This document shows positions 1 through 12,195 of a stretch of DNA of 64,000 nucleotides, in pieces. Within the stretch, counting starts at the first letter, position 1, and each line of letters begins with the position of its first letter. The DNA is from Isoetes taiwanensis (lineage: Eukaryota; Streptophyta; Lycopodiopsida; Isoetales; Isoetaceae): positions 6,023,311 to 6,087,310 of the forward strand of contig JAJEKV010000070.1 of assembly GCA_021234155.1 (NCBI GenBank). The letters are read 5' to 3'. The translations under genes were made by a program, and so were the position numbers. The notes beneath the pieces were generated by a model. The model was given only the letters and a program-made list of their open reading frames with translations. It ran no database searches and was not told the DNA's origin.

Positions 1-1200
1 TTCCGGACGATGTGGCGAAGTCGAATCGCCATTTCGGAGCCTCCGCAATGTCCGAACGACAAACCACTTTGGTTTCTACATTGTCGCCCGCAGGACGCTT
101 CGCGGTTTGATATGTTCTCCCGGACGGATGTTGGATTTTTTTGGACCTTCTCGGACCAGGTTCCTTGAAGAAAGGATTCAACGGTCGGATACGGGAACCG
201 AGATCTGGGAGTGTGGTCTTTAGCATACACCCCCCCGGCGGAGCGCTGCCAGGAAAGGCTGTCTCGAGAAGCTTTTTGGGGCTCGCCTCCTGGGGTTCAG
301 ACTCTCCCCTCTAATGAGGAGGCCTTGCAAGGTCCTGGCCTTGTTTGACTTGGGCAAGTGTGCCAGCTCGGCCGCCCAACAACCGGACCGTTCTAATGCA
401 AATTATTTGATCTAAACCTTATCCAAATTTTTTGAAAGTTGGCCTGTATGTTGGCGATGACTTAGGAAGCTAGCTGACAAAAAATCAGAATTTAATTCCG
501 TACTATGCATTAATTACGAATTTACGAATGTCTTGCTACTGCAAAAGTGGCCCTTGACTTCTAACCGCCACAACGGGAGGAGTACAGTCCAAACTCCATT
601 CCGTCCGGTTCCTCTTGCTTGGCGTTCTCAATCGCATGTGATCGGCCACGCCCCAAGTGCAAAAGACCAAAACTTCGGCACCCAAAACGCAAAACCCCCG
701 CTAGAACCCGGCAACTCATAGGGTTTACGTTTGAGGCTCTATCCTTGTCGATTTTGACTAGGAGCTTGCGCCGTATCTTGACGTGGGGGGGTGTTGGCCT
801 TGAGCACGGACCCTAAAACCACCCTGAAGCGGCTTGCCCCAAAGTCCTCTCCCAAAGGCCACGGGCGGCCGGACGGGCAATTTCCCTCTCCAAAACCGTT
901 GCTTCGCTCGCCAATGGACTCGAGAACGTCGACATTGCCCTAGGGACCAAGTTTTGTGGCCGAAGCCCACCCCTTCTCGAAGAAGCGCCAAACTATCTCA
1001 TGTGCAACACACTTTCGTAGTCAATTGGCCTAGGAGGTGACTGGCGAATCTTTGCAATGTAGGGCGTAAGTGTTTCTTTCTTTTGCAAAACCGACCGTGT
1101 AACTTGGTCCCTAGGGTAATTTTGGCATTCCAAGCGATAAGCGTCGGTATTAATTTTTTTTTTTGCATTTTTTTTTTTTTTTTTCAAAATAAAAATAAAA
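1..1200. other. No recognisable gene
   Basis: No open frame here resembles a known family. The first 360 bases are moderately GC-rich and the rest is mixed. Short A/T runs sit at about 1150-1205. I see nothing I can name. Confidence 0.5.
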
Positions 1201-1201
1201 A

Positions 1202-1765
1202 TAAAATGAGTGACGCCGTTAAACGACGTTGCTTACGCGGGCGCCTGGCGACAATAGCGTGGCGCCAGGGCGATGCCGCCACGCCGGCAAAACTATTTGC
1301 CGCGTCGGATATTCTAAAAGCGTCATTTAATGACGCCATGTCGACGTGGGCGTGGGACACTTTGGCGTGCCCGACCGGCATGTTTGCAAGCCCGCGAAGG
1401 CCGAATCGTCACGCCGTCATTTTTAGTCGTCGCTCAACGGCGCCATATCGACGATGGCGAACCGCGGTGGCATGCCCCGGCCGGCATACCGGCCAACCCG
1501 CAGCGGATGATGTGCCACGCCAGATCCACGAGACGACGTGAGATGACGTTTTGTGCACGCGTGGTGCGACACGACGCGCTTACCCGGCGCGCCCGGCCTC
1601 CATGCCACGCAGGCATGGTGGATACGTCGGCTTCAGGTGGCGTCGTTGAACGGCGCCGTGATGACGATGAACGGCGTCCAACGCCGCCAACGACGTTGTC
1701 GTCGTTCCTCGACGATTTGACGTCGTTCAACGACCTCTAGACGTCGTTGAAGGTCGACTATCCCT
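1202..1765. repeat. CpG-rich array of ACGAC/GTCGT palindromic motifs
   Basis: This stretch is far richer in CpG than its surroundings. It is built from recurring TGACGCC, AACGACGT and GACGTCGTT words. Several words are self-complementary, for example GTCGTTCAACGAC near 1720. Open frames on both strands across it are a by-product of the composition. It ends about 80 bases before the BAH-like coding exon and could be its promoter or a subterminal region of a transposon. Confidence 0.55.
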
Positions 1766-1841
1766 TGTAGTGTAATCCAGTTTTGGCATTTGATTTCTTT
1801 GTGATCATGGTTTTGATTCAGGGTTTCTTTTCTCGTTTCAG

Positions 1842-2624
1842 ATGCCAAGATTAGGAGCAGTGACCGTTTTCTTATGCAATAACAAGAATGAAGAAGGCGA
1901 ATGGGAGAAGCTCCATCTCAGAATTGGTTCCTGGGTGACAATGAGGCCTGTTGCAGGTGGCTACCATGGTGTCAAAAGGGCTAAACAGTCAGCATGTTCA
2001 GCCCATTGGAAGGGACGAGTAAAAGAATTTGTTTTTGAACCTGGAGGTAAGGTTGTAATGGATCTGGTTGTGGAGCATGCATATGACTCACACGACATGG
2101 CAAATGAGTCTATTTCAATGAAGCATTCCTTTCCTTCTCTTGAATCCAATTCGCTTTGCTCCTCGGATTTTACTGATGTTGTTTCAGCCAAGAGCATAAC
2201 TAGTGTACTTGAAGTGTACCATTGCGTAATTGGTCATCACGTTGTTCAAGGATTCACCATGAGGAGCTTGAAAGAAAGAGGTATATGGTTTCATGCATAT
2301 CATTACAAAGATATCGTAAAGGAATAGGAAAGCTTGGTAGAGATTGATCTACCGGATCCAAACTTATGGGTATCGAGTTTGGTGGATCGCAAATTGTTGA
2401 CACATCCCCGAGATCATTTGGGCAGAGAAGTATTTAAGAATCTTAGGGAAAGAGGAGAAGTGAGATGCTCATTTAAAGTGTTTCTTCCAATTCATGTTTT
2501 CTCTTATTTATTTCAATCTGAAACTTCGATTAGGATTGCACCACAGACTTATACAATTCGAGATGTATCCTCTAATAGTCTGGAGAGTATATTTTCTCGG
2601 CCAAAGGAAGGAAAGGGATCATGA
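1842..2624 (+). pseudogene. BAH-domain protein, broken by an in-frame stop
   Basis: A polypyrimidine stretch ending in TTTCAG directly precedes the first ATG, so this looks like an exon start. The first 161 codons fit a bromo-adjacent homology (BAH) domain. LRIGSWVTMRP matches its first strand and HWKGRVKEFVF the next. CSSDFTDVVSAKSITSV matches the segment that in plant BAH readers runs as a serine/aspartate loop before the IxGKCxV strand. GIWFHAYHY matches the aromatic FxCRxxYD end. A TAG at 2325 interrupts the frame, and the same frame then continues to 2624 with no family I recognise. BAH domains bind modified histones in plant chromatin readers. I infer the family from pattern, not from a search. 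It may be a decayed gene or a transposon-borne domain. Confidence 0.5.
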
Positions 2625-3160
2625 AACCGGCAGCAAATCACAAGGTGCACTCCTGCAAATGACACATTTATATTTAGGTGAGGATTGGCAAGTTCTAGCA
2701 TCCGGGTTTTACATTTGCATATATCCTGCTTTTACTTGATTCTCATTGTATTGAATACATTTCTGATTTCTATGGTGTTAAACAGTACAAGTTGTGTAGC
2801 CGTAAGCTATACATCAATTTTTTTATTGAGAGAAGGAAGCGTGTATGGGAGAAATGCCACCGGGCTTGGAGATCAAGAGAAGATCATGGACGAGAACTCA
2901 CCCCTTATGGATTTAGTCATTGGTTTTGATGACATTTCGGAGAAGGTGCCGCATGTTGAGGAAGAATGGACTTTACACCTAATGTCGGAGTTCTTGAATA
3001 CATGTGTAATGAATGGTGACTTCTATTTCCTTTGAATGATAGAAAGATTGGTTATAGAAGGGAGTGTTCTCAAAAATGCAAGGAATGTAAATCTCCATCT
3101 ACATTGTGCATCAAATACTTGGTGCTTTAATGGATAGAAAAATATAAGAAAGGCGGTTTT
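2625..3160. other. No recognisable gene
   Basis: Two short plus-strand frames occur (about 2685-3035) but match nothing I know. They may be further decayed sequence downstream of the BAH-like frame. Confidence 0.4.
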
Positions 3161-3164
3161 GGTT

Positions 3165-3470
3165 TTGCGTGTTCAATTCCCCAGCTATGTCTAAATTTGG
3201 TTGCTATTTAACAATATGTTTCTTGCTGGACTTTACCATTCCTGTGAACTAATACTTGTTGAATCCAAAAATACATCTGCTATAACATTTGCTGATTAGT
3301 TCATGTAAGCCTTTTGTCGCTTATGTGAACTGGCTTTGCAAAACTCAAGTGGTTAATGGTTTTGCAAGTTCAATTCCTGCAGCTTTATCTAAATTTGGTT
3401 GTTACTTAACAATATCTACTTAGCTGGACTTTACCATTCCTGTGAACTAATACTTGTTGAATCCATGTAA
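3165..3470 (+). repeat. Direct repeat of about 105 bp, two copies
   Basis: The segment at about 3168-3270 recurs at about 3360-3470 with some substitutions. Both carry TCTAAATTTGGTTG, then GGACTTTACCATTCCTGTG, then ACTTGTTGAATCCA. No protein is evident. The remainder up to about 3880 shows nothing recognisable. Confidence 0.75.
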
Positions 3471-3884
3471 GACTAATAGTTCATGTAAGACTTTGCTATT
3501 TTGCAAGACTCTGATTTGACATGACACTGAATTGGCAGTGTTTTGGTTTATGTGAACTGCTGCAATCTCAAGTGCTTGTTATTCTTTGTTCACAACATGA
3601 TGAAATCTTAGACATGTCTTAGAAGATTGATTACTGCTAGATATATTACTGTCTTATATATATTACTGCGGTGATCTTGATTCTGGCCATGTTCGTTACG
3701 ATTCTGGTGGGTATGGTTCTGGGAATTGGAAGGAAGATGAAGAGCTCGATTCCAATCGAGTGCAATGGAGTGCATGCATACGAATTGCACTGTTCCGTCT
3801 AAAAAGGCGTGCCATGCAATCAATGCCATCGTCAACTGATATATTTTTTTTCTACTATTGTTGGTTTAGGGTTGTGCATATTGG

Positions 3885-4325
3885 TGAACTATTGGTCACA
3901 TTTGTTAATGGTCACATTTGTTAATCTTTATGAAGTTTATGCTTCAAAATTGAACCATAAACTTTATGAACCATAAACTTTATCAAAATTGAACCATAAA
4001 CTTTATAAGTGAACTTTATGAAGTTTATGGTGAACCTTGAATCCTTATGGTCACATTTGTTAATTTTATGAAGTTTATGGTTCAAAATTTTGCAAAGCAA
4101 TGTGCTAGTTCATGGTCACAATTTTGCAAAGCATAACTAGCATGTTCATTATATTATATTCTATTCTATATTATGCAAAGCAATGGTCACAATTATCTTT
4201 ATCATGGTCACCATTTTGCAAAGCATAACTAGCATGTTCATTATGCAAAGCAATGGTCACAATTTTGCAAAGCATAACTAGCATGTTCATTATGCAAAGC
4301 AATGGTCACAATTATGTTTAATATG
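3885..4325 (+). repeat. Clustered short direct repeats
   Basis: Two interleaved families occur: ATGGTCACATTTGTTAA with AAACTTTATGAA at 3895-4085, and a longer unit containing GCAAAGCAATGGTCACAA and CATAACTAGCATGTTCATTA at 4090-4320. The array lies beyond the 3' end of the minus-strand transposon-like gene at 4908-6108 and could be part of the same element. The bases from 4330 to 4900 hold nothing I recognise. Confidence 0.7.
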
Positions 4326-4907
4326 GTAACAAGTATTATGGAAACTTAGAATTGTTTTTGAAGTTTGATGTTCATACAAGTATTGCAATTGAAAATACAA
4401 AAGGAAGTTTAGGGTTGAGAAACCTTGTATTGATTTGCTATAAAATTCTGCCATAACAGTCTCAAAAGGGTGGGTGAGGAATGGATCCATGTGGAAAGGA
4501 TTGGGCTCTTCCCACATGGACCCAATCCAACTTAAAATTGAAAACAATAACCTTATATATGACTAAGTTTTCTTAACACCTAAGCATGTGGGATATTTCA
4601 ACCACTACAGCATACTGACTTGTTCTAAAATTCTGTCATAACAGCTTGATCCCAAGAATTTGATACAACAATACAACTATCCCAAGAATTTGCACAAAAT
4701 CTGATACAACAATACAACTATACAACGGGTTTCTGATATGCACAAATTAAGATACAAAATATAATATCTTCAAGTGTGCCATACATTACTTGCTCGAAGT
4801 GTGCCATACATTACAGATCTGATACAAATGCAGTTGCTATAAAGTTTGAGATTCATAAGAAATCAGATAACAATATACCTGGTTCCTATTCCTTGTCTCT
4901 TGCTTCT

Positions 4908-6108
4908 TCACTCATTTAGTTTGTTCCTGCCATTCGATTCTGACCAAGCCCGTTGTCGACGTCTCTTCATAGCAGCTGCCATTGCATCATGCAAAATTGG
5001 CGAGGCATGTCTTGCCACATTCTCTTCATGTCTTGCTAGCACTCCTCTATAGAACCATTGTCCCATTTGGACCAATGGATTGGATTGACGAGAAGTTAGA
5101 TTACTGCCGCCTTGTTGAGTCTTCCTATTGAAAACCATCTTGGCTTGCTTATGTGATTTTTCCATGCCTTGTGTGTTCCATATGGCCAAGCTGCCATACC
5201 TATCTGCAAACCAAGGCCCATGTGCAAAAATTATATGCACATAATGTGTAACCGGCGCTCCCCCATGCATCTATGTATGCCTTTGTAAATGCATTAACAA
5301 AGACAGCGGCTGAATTCTAGCTTCGCTCAGCCAGTAAAGAAATCTTGTTTACGCAACAACAAATTTAAGTTGGACAAGGCATTCCATGCATGCCTTTTTC
5401 TGGTTCTTCCATTAGTGGTTCTGTCCATCTCTGCATCTACAAGTTTTTTCCCAAAGTCCCATACACCTACCTTGGCACTTTCATTGCATAGAAATTGCTT
5501 TGCCCTCTCGCCTCCAATAGACACCTTGGCTGGAACCGAGCTTCTTCCATTGGAGGACTGTTTAGTATCCTTCATTAGAGGTAATTTGAGATCTCCTTTT
5601 GTCCCCATAAGAATCCTCCAATAGAATGAGTACTCTACATCAAACTGCAATTAATGCAGCATTAACAACTTCATTGCTGTCGTTTTTTCCCTATAACTTT
5701 TGATCTACTCATGAAAATGCTGCGGCGTTTGTTGCATTAGATGCAGAATGAAAAGATCTTTCAAGTGATATATGGTTATGATGTATTTCAATACAAGCCA
5801 TATGTGTTAACCTTAAAAAATATGGTTTTTTGCTCTTTTCTTATATATTTACATCCCAAAAGATATAACAATGGGTTGTCATTAGAAAGATCTTGAGGAG
5901 ACACACATCCACCATCTTCTAGCTTCACACATCCACCATGCAATCCTGCAGTTGATAAGACTGTCTCCACTCGTTCAATAGCTTCTTTCCGTTGCTTCTC
6001 ATCCTTAATGTTCCAGACAAAGCACTCTGAAAGCCAAATCATCTTTTCTACTATCCTAACAAGAGCGTGCAGTGTACAAATGTGAACTCTATCCAAGGGA
6101 ATAGGCAA
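4908..6108 (-). pseudogene. Transposon-like gene, decayed, C-terminal region
   Basis: Three minus-strand coding blocks follow one another: about 6108-5880 (PIPLDRVHICTLHALVRIVE), 5650-5327, and 5270-4908. The last block carries THYVHIIFAHGPWFADRYGS, NTQGMEKSHKQAK, and GGSN followed by NPLVQMGQWFYR. A run of an HY.H..H segment, a QG.E..HK..K helix and a T.(R)GG turn is, from memory, the C-terminal pattern of large transposon-encoded proteins of plants, protists and animals. I cannot name the superfamily. The gap between the first two blocks is occupied by the repeat at 5645-5890. Frames are broken and no complete protein can be read. It may be the missing C-terminal part of the family seen at 13-17 kb. 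Confidence 0.45.
5577..5890 (-). repeat. Copy 1 of a dispersed repeat with inverted ends
   Basis: This segment is the reverse complement of about 10200-10510. Shared landmarks include CTGCAATTAATGCAGC, CCCATAAGAATCCTCCAAT and the stretch that runs through a CATATGTGTTAACC-like sequence. The homology covers part of the coding block at 5650-5327 and the adjoining non-coding sequence. The duplication therefore involves more than the small inverted-end element. One inverted end is present here and the far end is missing. Confidence 0.7.
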
Positions 6109-6223
6109 AATTGGGATCAGATCCTTATCCTTCAGGTGTCTATCAGGAGCTAAACTCTGATTACATTTGAGAGTACTCTTTGAGGGGCCATTTTTGGGTT
6201 GCCCCTAGGGGGGCAAACCCTCG

Positions 6224-6290
6224 TTTATGTGGGTATGTGGGCATATCTAGGTATATGCCGGCATATGCCCAGCATATGCTGGTGACTGCT
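6224..6290. repeat. CATATG palindromes upstream of the minus-strand gene
   Basis: Overlapping self-complementary words lie here: ATATGCCGGCATAT and AGCATATGCT within a GCATAT-rich run. The cluster sits about 120 bases upstream of the first recognisable codon of the 4908-6108 gene. Confidence 0.55.
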
Positions 6291-8740
6291 AAAAACTGGC
6301 TCTTTCCTGTAAATGCTAGGTCGCATCTGTTGGTGGTCCAGCCCCAGTCGCCTGTGTTCGAACCGGCAAACCGGCATCCATTCTATAGGAGATCCGGCCA
6401 GATGCAAACGGAAGCAAGCAAAGATTTAATAGCTGGGTCCGATTTTGCATGGAATCAGCAAGCTGGTACATTTCAAGGCTTCAAGGTCGCCCATGTATTA
6501 CATAGCAAAATCTACATCAAAATCTACATAGCAAATTGGTCTTTCTTCATCTTTCAGACCAATATGAGGAAGAGAGTGTACAAATTCGCGAAACCTACAG
6601 AGTAGGTCCAAATTCAAGGGGCAAAGCGTAAATATGGGTAATCGATGAAGAATCCAACACCATATCCCGAGTTGCAACAACTCTTTTCAACACTCGAAAA
6701 CTTTGGGCATGGTGTCATTCGCGTGGCATTTCTCAGCAGATTCGATCCAATGCTTAGCTTCTCATGACAGAGGCAAAAATGTGGACGGTAAGTTTGCAAC
6801 ATGGCTCCTTGCCTTTTCCTTCTGCCTACCCTTCTTTCTTTCCTTTATCTTTTCTCTCAGGTGCATAGACTGGAGCAATCATGGCTTTAGAGCCGTATGG
6901 AGCTTGATCTATCTAACCGGGAAAGCAATCGATGGCATCGGCAAGTCCGGAGCGCATGAATAAAGGTAGCCATTGACAAGATATCACAAAAATCACTATG
7001 TTATGTTATGCGGGAGGGTTATAAGAATATCCTCCGCTGATTTATTATATTTGCGGTGTGATATGCATTTTTGGTTGCGACTAGTAAGCTCTCGATAGTA
7101 TGTGTGCAATACTAATTCCTTCAGGCCGATGCTATAACGTGATAATCGATACATGATCGCCTATTAGCATCCGGGCTAATGAGCTCAGAGAATCATTGCC
7201 GAAGAAAGCTCGGTATGTGTGGTCGCCAAATCAATAAATGAATGATAATAGAATTTGCCGGACAAAGCTATGCTAGCAAATATTTCATTGTTATGCTAAG
7301 TTTTGGGTGTTGTTTCTCTGCTGAGACTCGGATGTGGTATGCTCCTCAATCTTGCCGCCAGCGCTTTGTTCTTTTTTTTAATGCTTGAATCTTGTTGTAG
7401 ATTTTTAACATCTTTAATCGACCATGTATTGTTTACCATCTTTGATCCATGTTTTAGCTCTAGAATGCTTATTTTAACTCTCCTTGATTTCTATTCCTCT
7501 TTTCAAAGAAACTTCTCTCGACCGAATATATGCAGAAACCCTTGGACATGTCCCACCTCCAAACCAATCTATCACCCGCAAAAGGTATTCTGCTTGCATG
7601 CAACACTTGAGTCAGAATTAATCAGAAGGTAAAACTTCTATTTTCTTATATTAATTCCTTTTGGAACAACCACGTTGGTGGACTCCAATTCCAATATAAC
7701 GCTATATTTATGTTGCAGAATATTGGAGATCAACGTTGGGCCCAATAATGGGTATGTTAACTTCATTTTTGCTAGACTTTCATGCATTGTTGCTGCTGCG
7801 ACCCCCCTTCAAATTTTGCACTACGCCCATTATAACAATATGCAGAGCCATTTGGATTTGTGGTAATTTGTTGCTTTATTTGCTCCATTACTTATTTTAT
7901 GGACATACCATGAGGATTCTTGCACTTGAAACTTCTACACTATTGTGACTTATTGCTTATAAGTATGTTGTTGTGCTCATGTTGGAACGTTACTTTGTAT
8001 GGGCATATATAAACTCGAGATTCCTTTGATGATTCATTTTCTTACTTAAACTTCCCGCTTTAGCAGTTTGGTTTTATTTACCAGCCCTTTGTATGGCTGC
8101 ATTCTTTATATTTACTCATGCTTCGCTGTTTTGCTGCAGGGTGGTGGTTAATATTATCTCATTGGCAGAGCAGTTGGTCCAAGGGTTGGTGTGACGACTT
8201 TAGGAATTTGCAGAGTATAGGCAGAAGCATTAGCGCCTCTCATTGGATCCGGCATATTGGCGGTCGTGTTTAGTCAAATTTGATGTCTCCAGATTATCGC
8301 CTCTCATCGGTCATTGAATTGTGCTACCTTTTATGCAGTTCAGCACTGGAGCTTGAAGTCATTGTTTCTTTATGTTTTTTCTGTGCGAAGGGTCCGTTGT
8401 AAGATAACTGGAGGATGCGTAGATAATGCTAGGTATGCAATTTCTGAAATACTCCGTGCAAATAGGTCACTTTTCAAAAATATGTTTGTTGCTACAGTTT
8501 TACATCTGATCAGAAACTTGTCCATAGTTATAAAAATTACGCGATTTTTATGCAAAATCGTGCACTGGGAAAGCTAACTGAAAGATTTAAAAATGACTTG
8601 AGTTCATGTTATATGAGAGAGTTACAAAAATTACAAATGACTCTTATCGCATGTTTCATATGTTAGGCGTCTACAATTTTCTCTAATTTTCACATTTGTT
8701 TCAAGGGAAAGGATAATATAGCAGCTAAGAGAGAATACTA
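6290..8740. other. No recognisable gene
   Basis: Several open frames exist, for example 6703-6963 and 7303-7632, but none matches a family I know. A possible donor (ACG|GTAAGT near 6788) and acceptor (CTCTCAG near 6858) exist, but joining them does not give a convincing reading frame. Introns of a diverged gene are possible. Confidence 0.35.
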
Positions 8741-8749
8741 TAAGTGAGT

Positions 8750-8880
8750 CTGCACCTCATCCATGTCTATAACAGTTATGGAGGTATGGTCGGTGCAAGA
8801 TTGCTGTTTGACAAGTGTAGCATAGATGGCGCTGGAGTTATTTAAGGAAATGGAAAAAAGAGGTGTTATATCTATGATTT
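8750..8880 (+). pseudogene. PPR fragment (PLS type), frameshifted
   Basis: One frame reads LIHVYNSYGGMVGARLLFDKC and the next reads MALELFKEMEKRGVI. Together they give the helix-turn-helix rhythm of plant-type PPR repeats (xVYxxYGxMxxARxLFDxC then ALxLFxEMxxxGV). A one-base shift near 8825 separates them. PPR proteins bind organellar RNA. Only about one and a half repeats remain, so this is a relic. The bases from 8880 to 9620 hold no other recognisable gene. Confidence 0.55.
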
Positions 8881-9626
8881 GCAAGATATATTCAGGATCA
8901 TCGCATCGTTGTTGTATCAGGCAGCAACGGAGGCACCGCCCATTCTTCACTTTTTATCAGTTCCTCATTGCTTCCCTAATGCAACCAAGTGTATTACCTC
9001 AGCATTTGTTAGCTCTCTCGTCCCTCCTTTACTAACGGGTTGTATGGGTTAAGGCTTGATGAATTTATGTCAACTATGTGTGGTTAGATTATTTGCCGAT
9101 GCACGATGCACTTGAAACGGCGGAGATTATGCAGAATCAAGGACTACTAAGTCAATTTTGTCCTATAGCTTCTAAAATATTTGGATACTCTTCTCTTCAT
9201 CCTTATAATGTACGTTCTTCTTGCTATAGTATTTACTGGGAATTGTGCATCTGGTACTAGTACTGGTGAAGTTGTGATGTCTGAGATGGGTTTTATTGAT
9301 TCTTGAATAAAGGAGTTATGCATATAGGCAAGGCAATGCAAGACGCCTGACGCGTACCATGGAGCTTGCAATCCATATGACACTGTTTATTTGTTTATTT
9401 GTTTATTTTTGCATGTCCGATCTTCGGCTTCTTCACTTTTGTAGCGTGCAAAGGAAGATCTTTAAGCCTTAACCACCATGCCGTTCAGAAATGTTCCACA
9501 TATCTTTGAAGGCCTCTTATTAGTGTAAGATGTGTCATACGAACTTCCACACTACAAATGGGTACAAATGCTTCTGGACAAATGTCCATTCCCAACCTAT
9601 GCGTGCTATGAAAGTGTGTATTTGCC

Positions 9627-9960
9627 TTGGCTCAGACATTAGATTCCAACACGTTTTATGAGACAATATTCCAGAGTGCCAGCTTGGTAAAGACGTCCCT
9701 TATCTCTGCAAGTGACATAAATTTGGCAGATATGTGTCTAGACCAAAGTGCCAACAAGGAGAGATCTTTCGCATCCCATTTGTTGAACGTGTGTATTTCT
9801 TGGATTGATTTTTTGCCATCACCGAGGCATAAACAAATGTTGTGGCATTTGGAGGTAACGTTCTACTATCTCCCCAAAATGCTACTTCACCATGTCCATA
9901 ATAAACATTTCCTGCAATGCAAGAGACAACACTACTTGACTTGCTTGTGCTAGATGTATT
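9627..9960 (-). pseudogene. PPR fragment (PLS type), decayed
   Basis: Read on the minus strand, the segment gives ISAKFMSLAEIRDVFTKL, then NIVS, a stop codon where tryptophan is expected, and NVL. This matches the canonical MYAKxGSLxEARDVFxKM then NVVSWNVM of PLS-class PPR repeats. Upstream on the same strand a segment resembling NATTFVYASVMA fits the PNxxTFxxxL start of a repeat. Frames switch at least twice. The plus-strand frame through this region is only the complement. Confidence 0.55.
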
Positions 9961-10082
9961 AGAGGAAAAATGAGATCACATTTTGTCCCATTAAGGGATG
10001 CTTAAAATGCCATGTCAGCTTTTTAAACTGTCCAATAAGAGAAGAGCTTCAGTATATCTCATTCCAGTATTATGTGGCAGCC

Positions 10083-10510
10083 TGTAATTAATGCAGCTGC
10101 AACTAACTTCTGTAGTATCATTTTTTCATTATAACTTTTGATCCAGAACTCCGATTCAAAAACTTTTTGTAGCAATGGGTTCGTCTTCACAAGATCTATC
10201 TAATGATAACCCATTCATATATCTTTTACGATATAAATATATAAGAAATAAGCAAAAAATCATATTTTTTTAAGGTTAATGCATATGACCATATTGAAAT
10301 ACATCATAATCATATATCATTGGAAAGATCTTTTCATTCCGCATCTAATGCAACAAACGCCACAACATTTTGACAAGTGGATCAAAAGTTATGGGGAAAA
10401 ATAACAGCAATGAAGTTGTTGGTGCTGCATTAATTGCAGTTAATAGAGGGTAGCCATTCCATTGGAGGATTCTTATGGGGATGAAATGAGATCTCAAATT
10501 TCCTCTAAAT
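10083..10510 (+). repeat. Copy 2 of the dispersed repeat, with ~60-bp terminal inverted repeats
   Basis: The left end (10083-10143: TGTAATTAATGCAGCTG through CATAACTTTTGATCC-like sequence) and right end (10380-10442) are imperfect inverted repeats of about 60 bp. They enclose about 235 bp, so 10083-10442 looks like a MITE-type element. I see no clear target-site duplication. Homology with 5577-5890 continues to about 10510, into sequence that is coding in the other copy. Confidence 0.65.
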
Positions 10511-10762
10511 GAAATTAATAGCCAACCCTACTAAAGAAACGACCTCAAATTTGTATGGAGCCGAACATGTGTTTCTGCTTTTTTCTTCTCTTTTCTTTAA
10601 TATGGTGCCTCTTACAGGAAACGTCGTTCAAAAAACACCATTAATTATGTGTTAGTAGTTTAGAAATGCTCCTTAAATTTCTTTTGCAAAATAAGCATGC
10701 ACGGCCAAGCCTTTTTATGCGTGGCCTTATGAACGGCCAATGATAGACATAAACATATCGAC

Positions 10763-10898
10763 ATAGGTACTAGTTGCGGATAGATATGATTTAATAGGAC
10801 GGCCTACAAATATAATTATGATGCTTCTATAGGTACTAGTTGCGGATAGATATGATTTAATAGGACGGCCTACAAATATAATTATGATGCTTCTGGAA
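10763..10898 (+). repeat. Tandem duplication, two 67-bp units
   Basis: The unit begins ATAGGTACTAGTTGCGGATA and ends ATTATGATGCTTCT, and occurs twice back to back and nearly identical. The near-identity suggests a recent event. Bases 10900-11640 hold no recognisable gene. Confidence 0.85.
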
Positions 10899-11639
10899 GG
10901 AAACATTGAATTTGGCTTATCTAAATGGAGTTGTTTGGCATTGTTCGTGGATTGGATAATATAAATGCCATTCTTAGAAGTGAACTTCGTTTTGTTGTTC
11001 CCATGTGCATGAGCAATAGCATTGGGTAATGTAAATGCCATTACTGTGTAAAGTCACAATGCAACATCAAACTTTTATCAATTTATTGCTCATAAGGTTC
11101 TATGAATTTATTTTGCATGTTAGTTGAATGTCATTGTTTTAGGAAAATCTAAGAAAAAACACAAAAAATATGCTTGCTACACCAAAAACTAGTTAATTTA
11201 CTTCTCTGATGCTATGCGGTGAAGCTTTGATAAGGTTAACGTACAACCCTCTTTGAAATGTAAATTCCAAAGATTTGCAATACCTTTGAAATTCATCGTC
11301 ATACAAGTAAATCTACCAAATTTCTAGGTCCTATAATAGTTTTTTTTCCCTCTCCTCTCTCTTTGAACACTTACGTTTTACATATTATATATGTCACAGA
11401 CATCCTAGAGCCTGGGCCACATACCATGTTATGCTCATGATAGTTGATAAATATTGGTCGAATCTTGAAGTTCTAGATTTCATTTGTTAAACATGCAACA
11501 CATTCATAACTCTAGCAATTTTTCAAAGAATCTTCATATAAGCCTAAAGCTCAAATTTAGATGATGCCTTTATTTCTAAATATCCCAAATTGCAATCTTG
11601 AATTAGATACCATACAAAATACACAACATTTGCATACGC

Positions 11640-12195
11640 ATATTGGAGAATCTAAGGGCATCTTGATAGAATCTCGACGAATATTTCAATAATCTGGTCA
11701 AACCCTAAAGAATGTTGGAGAATCTGGAGGAACTCTAATTGAATTTAGACTTTTAAACTTGACGTCTTAATTTTGAAGTTTTCGAAGACTTCATATGATC
11801 TAAAGGAATCCAAAGGAATCTTCATGAGATCTTTAGGAATCTAGGGGAATCTTGATAAAACCTTGAAGAATCTAAGGGGATCTTCATAGAATCTAAGAGA
11901 ATCCAAGAGAACCTACATAGAATCGTGGGGAATCTAGTTGAATCTTGGCGCAATCTCTGAGAATCCAGGGGAATCTCAAGAGAATCTTGGAGAATCTATG
12001 GAAAATTTTTGAGAATCTAGGGGAATGCAAGGAATCGTCATAATTTAGCTGAGGATATAGTGAATTCTAGGGAATCTTTATAAAATCTGAATTAATCTAG
12101 AAGAATGTACATAGAATATTGAGGAATATATGCGAATCTTGGAATAGTCTTTGGGATTCTAGAACCTTAAAAATCTAGGGAATCTTCCACATTGT
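11640..12195 (+). repeat. Degenerate GAATCT-rich repeat tract
   Basis: GAATCT recurs roughly every 15 to 30 bases, usually followed by an A/G-rich word such as AGGGGAATCTT. The tract looks like an old, diverged minisatellite with no coding frame. From 12195 to 13236 I see nothing else that can be named. Confidence 0.65.

Noticed and set aside
1083-1740. Overlapping open frames on both strands
   Set aside because: The CpG-rich words contain few stop codons; no domain or coherent protein pattern is seen.
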